Source: Phaffia rhodozyma (Eukaryota; Basidiomycota; Tremellomycetes; Cystofilobasidiales; Mrakiaceae). Taken from it: 64,000 bases of DNA. A program made the position numbers and the translations under genes. The notes under the pieces are model-generated. The model made no database searches. It saw only the letters and a program-made list of their open reading frames with translations, and was not told the origin of the DNA. The DNA lies in NCBI GenBank assembly GCA_014706385.1, contig JACGZH010000005.1, positions 248,001-312,000 on the forward strand, given 5' to 3'. This document shows, in pieces, positions 26,054 to 38,980 of this stretch (position 1 is its first letter; every line of letters begins with the position of its first letter).

Positions 26054-27941
26054 TTATTTCTTCTCCTGGTCCTCCTGCATACTCAACTCAATAGCCTTTC
26101 GAATCGCCTGTTCAAAGGAATCCGACAAAGACAGGTTTAGACAGCGTATCACAATAGAGTCAGATTAGGAAGACTATCAGAAGAAAACAAACACACCTCT
26201 TCCTCATCCTCATCGTCTTCTTCATCTTCATCGCCCATCTCAACATCCCTATCGGCTCCTGAGGAAAGCGCAAGAGCTGCCTTCAGCTCTGCATCGCTCT
26301 CGTCGTCCTCGTTCTCTGTCTCTTGGGCTGGTACTCTACTCGATGATGTAGTCTCTACAGGCGCCAAAGCTGTCGATTCAGATACAATCTCGGCGGGAGC
26401 AGCATTGGAAGAAGTCTCTGGCACAGTGGCCAACGGAGCAGACGATACAGATTCTGCCCCGTTCGCTCGAGCCTGCCTGGCCTGCTCTTCCTCCATCGAC
26501 ATTCGTAGAACCTGTGGATATGAGTAGTAGTCGATAAGCGAGATTAGTTTATAGCGATGATAGTACAGACATATACAACGCTCATTTGAAAGAACAAACC
26601 ATAGCAAGCTCAGGATCCATATCAGGGTCCACACCAAACTCAAAGTTCGATCCACCACCAACACCTCCACTTCCGCCCACACCTCCATCTCCGCCGCCTC
26701 CGCCCGAATAACTATCCTCTCCACGAAGGATTGACGACGATGCTATGATATCCGACAAAAGATGAGGTCCGGCCGGAACGGTGATGATGTGGCTGTGGCA
26801 GAGACAATAGGAGATGCGTTCAAGCTGTCAAATTTAAGAATGTTCATCTCGTAAGATGAGATATGAAGGGCCTAACCTGTTCTCTCCACTCTGAACGCTT
26901 TCCACGAAGCGTCCCAACACGGCTTCGGCTCCTCCGTTCTCCTCTCCATTGACCACCCCATCAGCTTCGCTATCTCCGATGAAGGTCACAACATCCACCG
27001 CCACGTTGTTTTTCTTGAGCTTTTTACCCAGCTTGACGAGCTCCTTCTCACTTGCCGATTCGGACAGAGGGGAGCCGAGCAAAAGAATGATTCGCTGACG
27101 CTGCGTTTTATTCTGTCGATGTTTTAGGGCGAGCTGTTTTGTGAGGTGATCAAAACGGAACGATCATCAAATGAAGAACTCGCAAGATGGGAAAAGGACA
27201 GATGACAACCCACCTGAGCGACCTGAATACCTGTATGCAGATCAGACTCTCCTCCGATGGTCGCTTTGTGCAGAGCGGAGAGGATCTTGCCCAGATCATT
27301 TGTTGGTGTTGCTAATACTTCCGGACTGATGAAACCGGATTTGTTATCATAGACAGGAAGGAGGGAACATTTAGTTTGGCGCACCCTATCGAGTCAAAAA
27401 TCGAATTGTGCTCTGGCTAGGGCGATGAATGATCTCACCCTTTTCCTCCAGCCCCGCCCATCGTCATCACGCCCACTGTATTTTCAGGATTTGAATTAAC
27501 TTTTGAGTTGAATATAACCGAGATGGCATCTAGTTGTGCCTCAAAACCTAGAGTAACGAAAAACGCGATTTAGAACGGCTGCAAGATCAGTTTTGACTGA
27601 AGAGCGGACAACTTGATAGAAAGCCTAGAAAAGACAAGTTGAAACAAGGTACATACGTGTTGGTGTGAAATCTCCGTTCCGCATGTACTCCGAAGAGTCG
27701 ATCCTACATAGACGGATTAAAAAAATTGAATAGTAGCGATACGTAAGATACAGGGTAACATGCTAGAGACACAAGAAGAAGATGTGTGCATTGATGATCC
27801 TGAGCATAAGTTAGGCGTACAAGAGCATTACAGCCTATATGTGAATGGAAGTGAGAGGTGGAAGTCAGCCTCCAGACGAGTTGTACGGTCTAATCAGGGA
27901 AGAGCTGGTCCAGAACCAAATAAACTTACTTCCGGTGCCAT
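26054..27941 (-). CDS. RPN10: 26S proteasome ubiquitin receptor Rpn10
   Basis: Binds polyubiquitin and braces the base-lid contact of the proteasome. Nine exons in transcription order: 27941-27930 (12 nt, MAPE), 27834-27821 (14 nt), 27703-27657, 27547-27439, 27325-27214, 27133-26877, 26792-26600, 26511-26197, 26107-26054; 370 residues. The VWA domain reads AVMLLIDSSEYMRNGDF, VGVMTMGGAGGKGPEVLATP, LALKHRQNKTQRQRIILLLG and DVVTFIGDSEAD. A Gly-rich loop precedes the first ubiquitin-interacting motif (DPELAMVLRMSMEEEQ). A second such helix (DAELKAALALSSG) lies in an acidic stretch and a third at the very end (EEAIRKAIELSMQED). Both microexons are needed to build the conserved first beta-strand, and every phase closes. 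Confidence 0.95.
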
Positions 27942-28315
27942 ATTAACTTAGATAAAGGTATAAGATAGTATCGATTGAAATGACTGTGTCTGTGAGAAGA
28001 TATGACTGAGAGCACACAAGATGGGATGGAAGATGCCTCTGTGGACTTGACTGATGGATTAGCTGGAGGTCTAACCGCACGGCTTAGTCAGCTAGCCTTC
28101 ACGTGGTTACGACTGCGATCGAATTATATTCTAAATTACAGCCGTAATTTAGCCGTCAACACAACCGTCCGTGCCCAGGCCCCATCTCTTTATTTCCCTC
28201 CTCTTTCTCTTCTTCCTTCCTTCTTCCCGACCACCACTCACTCTTACTCTCTCTTTCTCTCAAAACAAAACTCCCGTACCTCCTCCACCTTTAAAAAGAA
28301 ACAGTCTAGCCCACC
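27942..28315. promoter_or_regulatory. Divergent promoter of RPN10 and actin
   Basis: 374 bp separate the two start codons. The actin side (about 28160-28310) is a long pyrimidine-rich leader, as often seen before highly expressed fungal genes. An inverted repeat with 8-bp arms (TAAATTAC at 28132-28139, GTAATTTA at 28144-28151) lies about 165 bp before the actin start. No TATA box was obvious. Confidence 0.6.
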
Positions 28316-30128
<1,813 letters not shown>

Positions 30129-30709
30129 GTCAACAAAGTCTTTCTATCCTTTAAGGCAGAACGGTTTCTTTTCTTACGATAGAGGCACCCTTGGCGGTCT
30201 TTCGCCAGCGGTGGTTTTCTCACTCTTTTTCCAATATTTTCACCGACGTTTTTGCTCGCGTGTATGTTTTTCTCTACTTGATGCTATCAATATCATGGCT
30301 TTTACGTTCCGTTGTATTATCATCTTCTGCGCCCTTCTGACTGAGATATCGAAATCGTTACAACACAAGACATATAAAAATGAGATTTATTCAACTACTA
30401 AATAACGATACATTAGACGTAATAAATAGATTCATAGACAGGCCCGAATGTTGATCGATCAAAGACTTTAAACGTAATTGCGACATTCTCCAAAACCCCA
30501 AGCCGAACTCTTTCCATCACCTATTTGTTCCCAAATTTCGAAACATCCACTCTCTTTCTGAAGCTCAGTATCACCTCGAGAACGGATCTTCAATCTTTAG
30601 GGCGTGTCTTTTTCCGGTCTTATCTTGAATTTGTTATCGTCATTCGATATAGATCTCCCTTATTGTATTCTATCCTTCGAACGCGTTTTATACGTATCAA
30701 CCCTCGACC
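30129..30709. other. Intergenic: actin 3' region and Sir2 5' region
   Basis: No gene seen. Only short frames occur. Confidence 0.7.
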
Positions 30710-33700
30710 ATGCCGTCCGATTCATCCCATCGAGCCTCACGATCTGGTTCATCAGACAAGAACAGGTCGAATACAAACGGTCCATCAGCTCAGTCTTCGT
30801 CTCTGTTCTCCGGATCAGCTTCAGCTCCGGCAGGTGCGTTGTTTTCAGCGCCAGGAACGCCGGTAGAGGCAATCAAGATTGATATGATTATCAGATCAGC
30901 CGGGCATATCCTTCCGCCTGGGAATATCGAATTGCATCCTGAAGAGAAGGGAAACTCGCAGTCAAAGCAGAAAAATTTACATCTATTAAAAGAAAGAATG
31001 GAGGACACCCCAAACGAGGTGAACCACGTTGAGGATTTGGACGCGAACGTAGACGCGAGTTCGCGTATCTCTGCGGCTACACAAGCGGAGATCAACCAAA
31101 CCTTTCACTCTTCATCCACTTCAAAGCCCAGACACGAACCCATGATACGTCAAAGGATTGAAGGACCAGGAACAGAAGAGGAAGAGGAAGGGGAAGACCA
31201 AGCGCATCTACATGGACCAGTAAAGAAGCGAAGATTAGAGCAAGAGCAAGAAGGAAAGAAGATATTACTGGATAAATTGGAGCGGGCAGGATTGACCACC
31301 GTCGATGGAGGAGAGATATCGGATGATCTGCTAAAAGCCCAGCTGGCGGATAGTATTGACTCTGCTGATTGGGTTCGTCCTCCCTTCTTCTTCTCTGGGT
31401 TCATCTTGCCCCCTCCTCTTCTAGAACACCTAGATGTTGTACAAATTGACTTCCTGTTGTGTTATCATGTCTGCGCGCTCTTGAAACAGGAAGATTTATT
31501 AGAGAAAGAGGAATCAGAACTTCAATCTTATGAAAGTAGGCTAGATGATCTTCGGTGGTTTCAGTGGCAGGGTATGTCGCTCTTGTTTATCTCACAGTAT
31601 GCATGGAATGTGTTTGTTGCTAAGTAGTTCTTCTATCAATAACGCCTGTGAATGTTCAGCGATTAATCGGTTTTCAGATGAGGAGATCGAAACAATGACG
31701 GCCTACTTGAAAGAGAAAGGTGAATCTCGAGTATTGGAAAACGAGACATCAATAACCCTCGAGTGCCTTGCTGAGCATTGTTTTTCTTGTTATTGTGGAT
31801 TGTGTGCTCTCTTGAGGCTTGTTGAATTTTGTCAAGCGATATGTGATCGAGCTGAAGTTCTCGGTACTTCGGTTATTGAACGCTTTCCAAATGAAGGTTG
31901 TGCGTTTAAACTCTTCTATCTTCTCACTTCCGTTCGACGTTACAGACCACATATCTGACTTGTTATACGAACCTCTTTCTGTCTTCATTTGGTATTGTTT
32001 ATTTAAATGAACATCATACAACAGCCAACTTATTACAGGGATCCAAATCTCGATGAATTCTTGCTCATGCCGATACTCAAACTAGCACTGACTAAAACGT
32101 ACGGCTCATCGTCCCAGACTCAAATTGCGCGACCGCATCCGCTAACCTCATATACGATAATATGCTCTTCTAGGCTAAGAAAAAGGGAGCGACTTCGGGA
32201 GTATTCGACCTGGACAGATGCGATCGAGCTCATACGTCGAAGTAAGAGAATATTGGTGCTCACCGGAGCTGGAATTAGTGTTAGTTGTGGTATTCCTGGT
32301 ATGTCGATTATTTCTTCCATCATCTCGTTGATTGGATGCACCAATCCAGATACTGAAATCAAAGAAACTCTTGCGTGTTGGTTTTGGGTAGATTTTAGAA
32401 GTACAACAGGATTGTATGCGAAGCTTAAGGATGAAGGAGAGTATGATTTAGATGATCCCCAACAAATGTAAGTCTCTCATGTGTTTCTATATTTCATAGA
32501 CTGGCTGCAAGAGTAACTTGAGGTTAACCGTAGTGTCGCGGCACCGGCTCAGGTTTGAACTCTCATATTTCAAAGAAACTCCTGCAGTATTCTAGTAAGT
32601 GAAGGGATCTATGAATATAAGCGAGGTTCTTATTTTGTGATTATCAGCTGACTGAATTCGGGACATCTTTCTGTTCCAGTTCATTCGCTCAGTGAGTTAT
32701 GTCTTTCTCTTGATGAACGACTGCCTCGCTTATCTTCCGAACATGATATGTCCTTCTTGCAATCAGTCAAATATATCGTGAGTCATCCCACTTCGTTTAC
32801 TATTCATCAAGCCATTCCTTTATTCATTCGACTGGTCTTTGACGATTGATTTGGATCAATTAGCTTCCAACTTTACTGTAAGATGCAGATCTTATTACGA
32901 TTGGACTTTTCAAACGTTTACAAATATGAGTTAACCACTTTCGTATCTGCAGCCATCTCCATGTCATCGGTGGATCAAACTCCTGGAGGACAAAGGGAAA
33001 TTATTAAGAAACTATACTCAGTAAATTCAACTCGAGTTCTTTTAGGCTTGTGTATTGTTTCTTCGCTAATTGTACTCTCCATATACCTTTGTAGGAACAT
33101 TGACAGTAAGCGCTTGTTTCGAACTTTCTTCTTGTTGCAGCTTGAGAAATCTACTATAACACATGTTTGGAACTATTTCCATAGCTCTAGAAAGTCAAGT
33201 GGGAATTAAGAACGTCTTGCAATGTCATGGTGAGCTCTTTCCTTTCCCTTGGTTCCTATACTTCATCTTCTCAAGTGCGTTGATCATACCTGGCTTTCAA
33301 CTTAGGTTCCTTTGCAACGGCATCTTGTCTTCGATGCCGCCGTCAGATGCCAGGCTCGGCCATTGAGTCGGATATCATGCGCCGGACAATCCCAAGATGT
33401 ACTCCTTGCATTCAGTCAGAAGAGCGCGAAGTGAAACAGCGGGTTAAAGAACGGAAGAAACGAAGAGGGAAACAGAGACGTGGAGGTTGGGCGGGGGAAG
33501 ATTCAGATGAAGAGGGAGAAGAGGAAGATTTGAAATGGAGGAGCAACCTTCCTCCGGCTGTGATCAAGCCGGACATCACCTTCTTTGGAGAGCCATTGGA
33601 CGATCGGTTTGACCGCTGTCTGTTTGCAGATCGAGAATCTGTAGATCTACTACTCGTTATTGGAAGTAGCCTACAAGTGGCGCCCGTGTCGGAAGTGTTG

Positions 33701-34251
33701 GCCCATCTGCCTCACTCAGTTCCGCAAATCCTTATCAACAAGACCCCTCTCAAATATTTCGACCCGGATATTAATCTTCTTGGAGATGCAGATGGGATCG
33801 TGCGTCTTCTCTCTGAGAAACTTGAATGGAACATACCAATACCTGAATTAGGCCGAGCCCAGAACGCATCGGCTGAACCTAGTAGGGAACCTACAAGAGT
33901 CGGAAACACGTATGTATTCTATTATCCCTCTTCGTCGTCTCCTCTCGATTGCAATGTTTATCTATTTGTTCAATCATTCATATGTTTATTTTTCTTTGGC
34001 CTTCCTTCAACCCCGGGTTAAATTTCGAAAATAGCCATTACTGGCTGTTTGATGGAGCTGAGCTGGGTGATTCCGACGCCCCATCTGACAGTGGTGACGA
34101 CGATGACGATGACGATGACGATGAAGATAATGATGATAGGAAGATACCTGGGCAGATGATCCTGGATTCGATATCTAGATCTGATCAACCAACACTCCAA
34201 GAAGAGGATGGAATGTCCGAAGGAAGTGTGATTTGCTATGAAGGTGAATAG
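30710..34251 (+). CDS. SIR2: Sir2-family NAD-dependent protein deacetylase (class I, SIRT1/Hst1-like)
   Basis: Removes acetyl groups from histones or other proteins using NAD. Sixteen exons: 30710-31372, 31490-31571, 31678-31719, 31817-31896, 32025-32098, 32174-32298, 32392-32467, 32553-32594, 32681-32692, 32767-32777, 32864-32877, 32953-33020, 33095-33105, 33191-33229, 33306-33909, 34035-34251. Every phase closes. Core motifs: ILVLTGAGISVSCGIPDFRS, FELSYFKETP, YPSNFTPSPCHRWIKLLEDKGK (here split: YPSNFTPSPCHRW, IKLLEDKGK), LLRNYTQNID, catalytic VLQCHGSFA, zinc cysteines CLRC and CTPC, IKPDITFFGE, LLLVIGSSLQVAPVSE. A charged insertion of roughly 45 residues (basic, then acidic) sits between the second Cys pair and the IKPDITFFGE strand. 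The N terminus is disordered with a KKRR stretch; the C terminus is acidic (poly-Asp). Exon 3 could instead start 18 nt upstream, also in frame. Confidence 0.93.
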
Positions 34252-34486
34252 CGGAGACGAATTGTTACTCGTCTCTCTCTATGCTGTTCCTTCATCCGCT
34301 GTTCTTTATCAGCTCCACTTTTTGTACCCCATTTTTTTGTATATGTATCGTGTAACGCCCGCCCATCTTTTCCGCCGATGGATTTTCTTGCCTTTCTTAT
34401 TTCTTTTGTAGAAAGGATATGTTGATGACAACGATATCAATTTTATAACTGAAAGCATGCCTGCCTTCTCACACCAGTTTACATTC

Positions 34487-35924
34487 TCACACGCGTTCAT
34501 CCGCCCGTCTGCTTGTCTTTGGTTTATTGGAAGACTCGCCTTCCTCATCCTCGCTATCCCATTTAAAGACATCCTTTCCTTCCTCCTCATCTTCTTCTCT
34601 TCCGTTCGATCCTGACCTGATGTGGTTGGGTGACGACGTCGTCGTCGTCATCATGGGAATTGCAGAATTAGAACCAATCGAAGACATGTTGGTCGAAGAG
34701 GTATTCGTCATAGGAAGACCCCGATAGGAGTTGTGTTTAAGATGCGAGGCAAAGGAGTACAGTGCAAGAGCAAAGTAAATCTACGAACCGGACAAAGTGG
34801 TAAGAATGGTATCAACAAATACGTTCTATGCTTTCAAGAGAAGGAAGGAAGGAAGGAAGGAAGGAAGGAGACGATAGTGATGAAATCCAGCTTACTTTCA
34901 GCGCCCAGCACGCAATTAAGACAAACACAGCAAAGATCTTTTCGTGATCCCACAATGACTCCGCGATTCTGACTCGCTCCTCGTCTGATAGGTCTTCTCC
35001 CAGCAGCTCGCCTCTTGACTTAGCGAGCGCGATCATCGCCGCCTGGGCGGGTGAGTTGGAGACTCGACGACCGTCATGGGGTATATACAACCACCAGACG
35101 ATGGAGAAGAGGAAAGTATAAAAGGTGGTGACGAGGTGATCGAGAATATACAGATGCGAAAACTTGAACACATTCGTCGTTTGTTCCTGTGCGGGCGTAG
35201 AACAGAAAGAACAGAAGAATATACAGGAAGAGTTAGGATCATAGTCGGTAAGTAGAAGAACAAAAAACATCATTCATCTAGCATCCGTTCGTGGCTGAGA
35301 GAGATTGACGTCACGATGTACATTATAGACGTCTTCACAACCATCCGCGAGCAGCCAGATTGTCCGCCAACCTTCCTTTATCCTCGCCACAACGAAGAAG
35401 GATTGATAAAAAGGAAGAAAGAGCTGAAGGAGACATACCTCGGAGATGGCCTTCAAACCCCAAACGAACCCCGCAAGCGTCACGGTCGAATAGAGATAGA
35501 AACTAAGTTGTCCAATGGTACCGCCAGAGAAGAGTGCTCCGAAGAGTCCATAGACACCTGCTATCTTGTTAAGCAGCTTGAAACAGGACGTTTTAAAAAG
35601 TGAAGGATGGTCGATGCGATTACAAGAAAGAGCAGAGGATTGAGACGTTAGCCGATAAGGACGCGACGTTGGGACTTTGGACGAGCAAGCTGATGATGAC
35701 GGAAGAGACAAGGATAGGACGTACCCCGAAAGCGACGATCAAGAGAGCACCTATGACCCAAGAGAAGAAACGCGATAGATTTGCATCACATCATGAATGG
35801 TTGGCATCAAATCTCTATCCGTAAAGAAGCGAAGAGAGAAAACAATCGCGAGCAGACCTTGTTTGATGTCCATGATGCCAAAGAACGAGTTGAATAACGG
35901 CCGGTTGAGTAAAGAGATCCGCAT
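34487..35924 (-). CDS. KEI1: Kei1-like regulatory subunit of inositol phosphorylceramide synthase
   Basis: In yeast Kei1 partners the catalytic subunit Aur1 in the Golgi and is needed for complex sphingolipid synthesis. Exons in transcription order: 35924-35858, 35750-35725 (26 nt), 35576-35439, 35186-34896, 34780-34487; 271 residues, all in phase. The start MRISLLNRPLFNSFFGIMDIKQG matches the family opening (split here: MRISLLNRPLFNSFF, GIMDIKQG). Four hydrophobic segments follow: GALLIVAFGLLNKIAGVYGLF, the FYLYSTVTLAGFVWGL helix, YILDHLVTTFYTFLFSIVWWL (21 residues) and IFAVFVLIACWALKIYFALAL (21 residues); these lengths are stated approximately. The C-terminal tail is Ser/Thr-rich and then acidic (EEDEEEGKD). 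It diverges from the PTRHD1-like gene with 170 bp between starts. Assignment rests on recognised family pattern and membrane layout. Confidence 0.8.
34841..34868. repeat. (AAGG)7 microsatellite in a KEI1 intron
   Basis: Seven perfect AAGG units inside the intron 34781-34895 of the minus-strand gene, where they read as a CCTT pyrimidine tract. Confidence 0.95.
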
Positions 35925-36094
35925 GGCGAGAGCTCGTCTAACTGACTAGCTTTCTTTGATCTACAAAGCAGAGCGAGAGAGGATGTGGATATGAACGTTT
36001 GAAGTGATGATGGTCAGGATAGAAAAGGCCTTTTGGTCGGTTATCGTTGAAGGAGATTCTGTCGCTACGGAAATTCTATCCATCAACGTCTTCG

Positions 36095-37014
36095 ATGCAA
36101 TCGACCACACAGGGTTTCTCACAGCGATTCTTACGCCGCATGATGAGCTCTTCTATTCCAGTCGACACCACAACTGCCGCTGTTGTTGTGCCCACTGAAT
36201 CCCATCCGGCTGGACCGCTGAGGATGCAGATTATTCTCCGTCGAGATCTCTTCGAGGTAAAAATTCCAGTCTTCCATCGACTCTTTCATTCGTCCTCGAA
36301 CGATCTTGTTTCTCATGCTCTCCTCTTCACTCTTGTTGGATCAATTTATCGCTCGGTGTTGTTTCTTTCTTCATCTTGTTTTCCCTTTCAAATGGACACG
36401 ACCAGTAAAGAACCTGGGCTGGCCTGTTGGTCCACTCATGGCTCAAGCCTCTCACGCTTCTACGGCGGTCCTTCATCAATTCAAGGATGAACCGAATGTG
36501 CAGACTTATCTTGAGGATCTGCCAAATATGCGTAAAGTTGGTTTTGCCTCTTCCTTCTTTGTTCTTCGCAGCCTCTGTAGGATTGACCGTTGACCGTTGT
36601 TGTCTCGATCTATAATCGATTGATCAGCTCGTATACCAGGTAAGTTCAGGAAGGATGTGTATCCAGAGTTATCTGCGCCCCGTTCTGCGCTCACTCTCTC
36701 TTTTTGTTCCCAACTCAAAAGACGACAGACATGAACACTCTTCAAAAAACAATCGACCACTTGGAGACAACCGGGTCCAAATACTTTCTTGTTCGTCTTC
36801 ACTCGTAAAATGTTGATCTCCGACTACTCTTGTACTCGCGCTTATCAGAGCAAGCTGATCACAATTGTCGTCCCCTTTACTTGTTTGGTCTTTCTTTCAG
36901 TGGATGGAACAGCCCGAGAATTATCCAACGGCGTTAGCGATTGTGCCCAATAGAAAGGATAACAAAGCAGTCTCGAAGGCATTGCACAAGGGTGGATGTG
37001 TACTTTGGAAATAA
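36095..37014 (+). CDS. PTRHD1-like putative peptidyl-tRNA hydrolase
   Basis: Small member of the Pth2 fold family. Function in fungi is not established. Exons: 36095-36256 (ATG at 36095 or 36140), 36406-36536, 36628-36639 (12 nt), 36722-36790, 36901-37014. Motifs match PTRHD1: MQIILRRDLFE, GWPVGPLMAQASHASTAVL, LEDLPNMRK, and WMEQPENYPTALAIVPN near the end. Starting at 36095 the N terminus is basic and could target mitochondria. The first junction is a problem. After exon 1 at 36256 (donor GTAAAA) the frame of exon 2 is off by one base. A donor at 36240 (GTCGAG) restores the frame but loses the conserved RRDLFE. Later exons join cleanly. Confidence 0.75.
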
Positions 37015-37112
37015 GATTGTTCTCCTGTTAGAACATGTATACATATGTGATTCATGAATACCCTCCTCGACAATACTTGACCATGGGTTTTTTTCTTGTC
37101 TTGAGTTTTCTT

Positions 37113-38795
37113 TCATTCCGAACCAGGTGGGCTTACAAACTGAACGAAACCATCGGTGATTCGTCCTTGATCCTTCCAACCCAACCAAGCCTGTCTGGCA
37201 TCTACCCTGTTTGATCTCTTAGCGACGTGAACGGAACCAACGAGGACCTGACCGGATACCGTCTGTACGACTAGTGCGTTCTGTGCTTTGCTGTAGAATG
37301 TCTGGCCTGGGAGAAGGTCAGTTTTGGAAGAAGGTTGTTGACTTGACTTCGTCGGGAAGGGAACAGGGGCCGGAGGAAGCGATATATCGAATAGACCTGT
37401 GAGAATGACATCGGAGGAATGTGAGGATGGGGTAAGAGGAGCGGGAGGGAGAAAGGTATGAAGACTTTGCTGCGAGATTCAAATGTAAGGAAAAGAGAGC
37501 TCTTCAGGGAAACTCGTTCACTCGAGAATGATCCTAATCAATCAGATGAATAGATAGAAGAGGCAAACCTGATGAGATATTGCTCGGTATCGGGCATAAA
37601 CCATGGACGCGTTCAGCTTGTTCCAATTGAGCGCGCCGAGCTCATGAGAGATCTTCCGAGCCCTTGACTTCCCGACTTCTGTTTGCGGTATCGATTCCAG
37701 CTTTGAAGAAAAGACGAGAGGTGGTGTTCAACACGTATGCCTAGTACAAGTATAGTGGGAACAGGAAGTCACGCAGACTTACCGTTCCTGCTAGTAGTCC
37801 TTCGAGAGTCTGAACCAAGAGTTCGCCTCCTAAAGTCGCCAATGGAGATAGAAGCGTTTCGAATGTTGAGTTTGGTGGGATAGCCTGACGAACCCCAGGT
37901 TGTACCCAACGCGCATACGATGTGACGGACGGGATCTGCATCAGTCTGGTTCGCAATCCTGATTGAAGGAAACGGAATGACGCACGAATTCTTGTTGTTT
38001 GTAGAGTGCTCCTGTGTCTGCTCCTCTGTCACTCAGATTCTGGATTGAGACCCCAGTGATCTCATCCTGGTTCATCAGCGCGTACTGAATCGGGGACGCC
38101 CCTCGATATTTCGGTAACAACGATGGGTGTACGTTGAGGGCTCGATTTGACTCAAACATTTGGAGATGAGATGAAGGTAGAATGTGACCGAACGAGGCGG
38201 TCAGAAGAATATTCGTCGGCGAAGGTGTCTGGTAGTGTTGAGGAAGCTACTGTCGGACAAGGCATACGCGGAAATGAGTAAATGATCATAGTTACAAAAA
38301 CAGTTCAGAAGAAGCAGTCTTGTTTAGCCAAGTAGGTGCACGCAAACGAAGAAAGTGAGAACCGACTGACAAGCCAGGATCTGATGCCCTCTTCTGGAAC
38401 GGTCGTTACCTCTATAGAGTTTGACATTGCAAACTTCATGAGAGGTGCTGTCCCCAGGCGTTGTCCGTAAAGGGTACATCTGTCAGTCTCGAGGCGATGT
38501 GTCTTTTCTCTTCAAGAGAGTATAGGATAGATTCACGTTCATAAAGATTCTGCTTTCTTTTTCCGTATGCTTGTATCGGAGGGGTGACGACATCTATCCT
38601 ATTCCAAACGTCTACGGGCGTGTACATGTTTGTGTGAGGAGGGATCCTCATGAGAAAAGAGTGAGCCTTTGGAATGACTGTTCATGATGTTGAGGACATT
38701 TTTGACAACTGACGTTTGTTTTTCAGGAGAGCAGAGAGACATCCTACAGAGAACACATCGGATCCGAGGTAGAGAATGTTGAATGGTCTGTGCAT
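37113..38795 (-). CDS. FMT1: Methionyl-tRNA formyltransferase, mitochondrial
   Basis: Formylates initiator Met-tRNA for mitochondrial translation using 10-formyl-tetrahydrofolate. Exons in transcription order: 38795-38714, 38611-38537, 38447-38371, 38246-37986, 37884-37783, 37700-37569, 37469-37113; all phases agree, 361 residues. Motifs: FNILYLGSDVFSVGCLSALL, IDVVTPP, TASFGHILPSSHLQMF, the core NVHPSLLPKYRGASPIQYAL with the formyl-donor-site His and the SLLP loop, ITGVSIQNLSDRGADTGALY, and a C-terminal beta-barrel (LVVQTVSGQVLVGSVHVAK). The first exon starts directly at the catalytic domain, with no obvious presequence. No earlier in-frame ATG was found upstream, so either targeting is internal or a 5' exon was missed. 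Confidence 0.9.
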
Positions 38796-38886
38796 CCGGT
38801 TCAGTGTGTTGCAGATGGTGATGTTGAGTGCTAGCTGATGATGTAGATGATGATCGCGGGAAGTGATTGCAGAAACTGATGCGAGT

Positions 38887-38896
38887 GTCACGTGAC
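38887..38896. promoter_or_regulatory. GTCACGTGAC E-box palindrome upstream of FMT1
   Basis: A perfect 10-bp palindrome centred on CACGTG, 92 bp before the FMT1 start codon. Such boxes bind Cbf1/USF-type bHLH factors. A second TCACGTG lies at 39294-39300. Confidence 0.45.
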
Positions 38897-38980
38897 TTTA
38901 AATTATTTTCATATTAATCCTGCATACAATCCAGACATAAATGCATCCTAAAGCGTTCAAAGCTTTACAAGGTCTATATA

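Noticed and set aside
27326..27438. Extra coding segment VRQTKCSLLPVYDNKSGFIS in RPN10
   Set aside because: Open in one frame, but the family has no such insert. Splicing from 27438 to 27326 gives GKGPEVLATP in phase.
38008..38030. Very short introns (22-35 nt) at several places, such as near 37960-37985 in FMT1 and 19083-19106 in the second GEF
   Set aside because: In each case a longer canonical intron of about 85-100 nt gave correct phase and a better protein, so the tiny introns are not needed.
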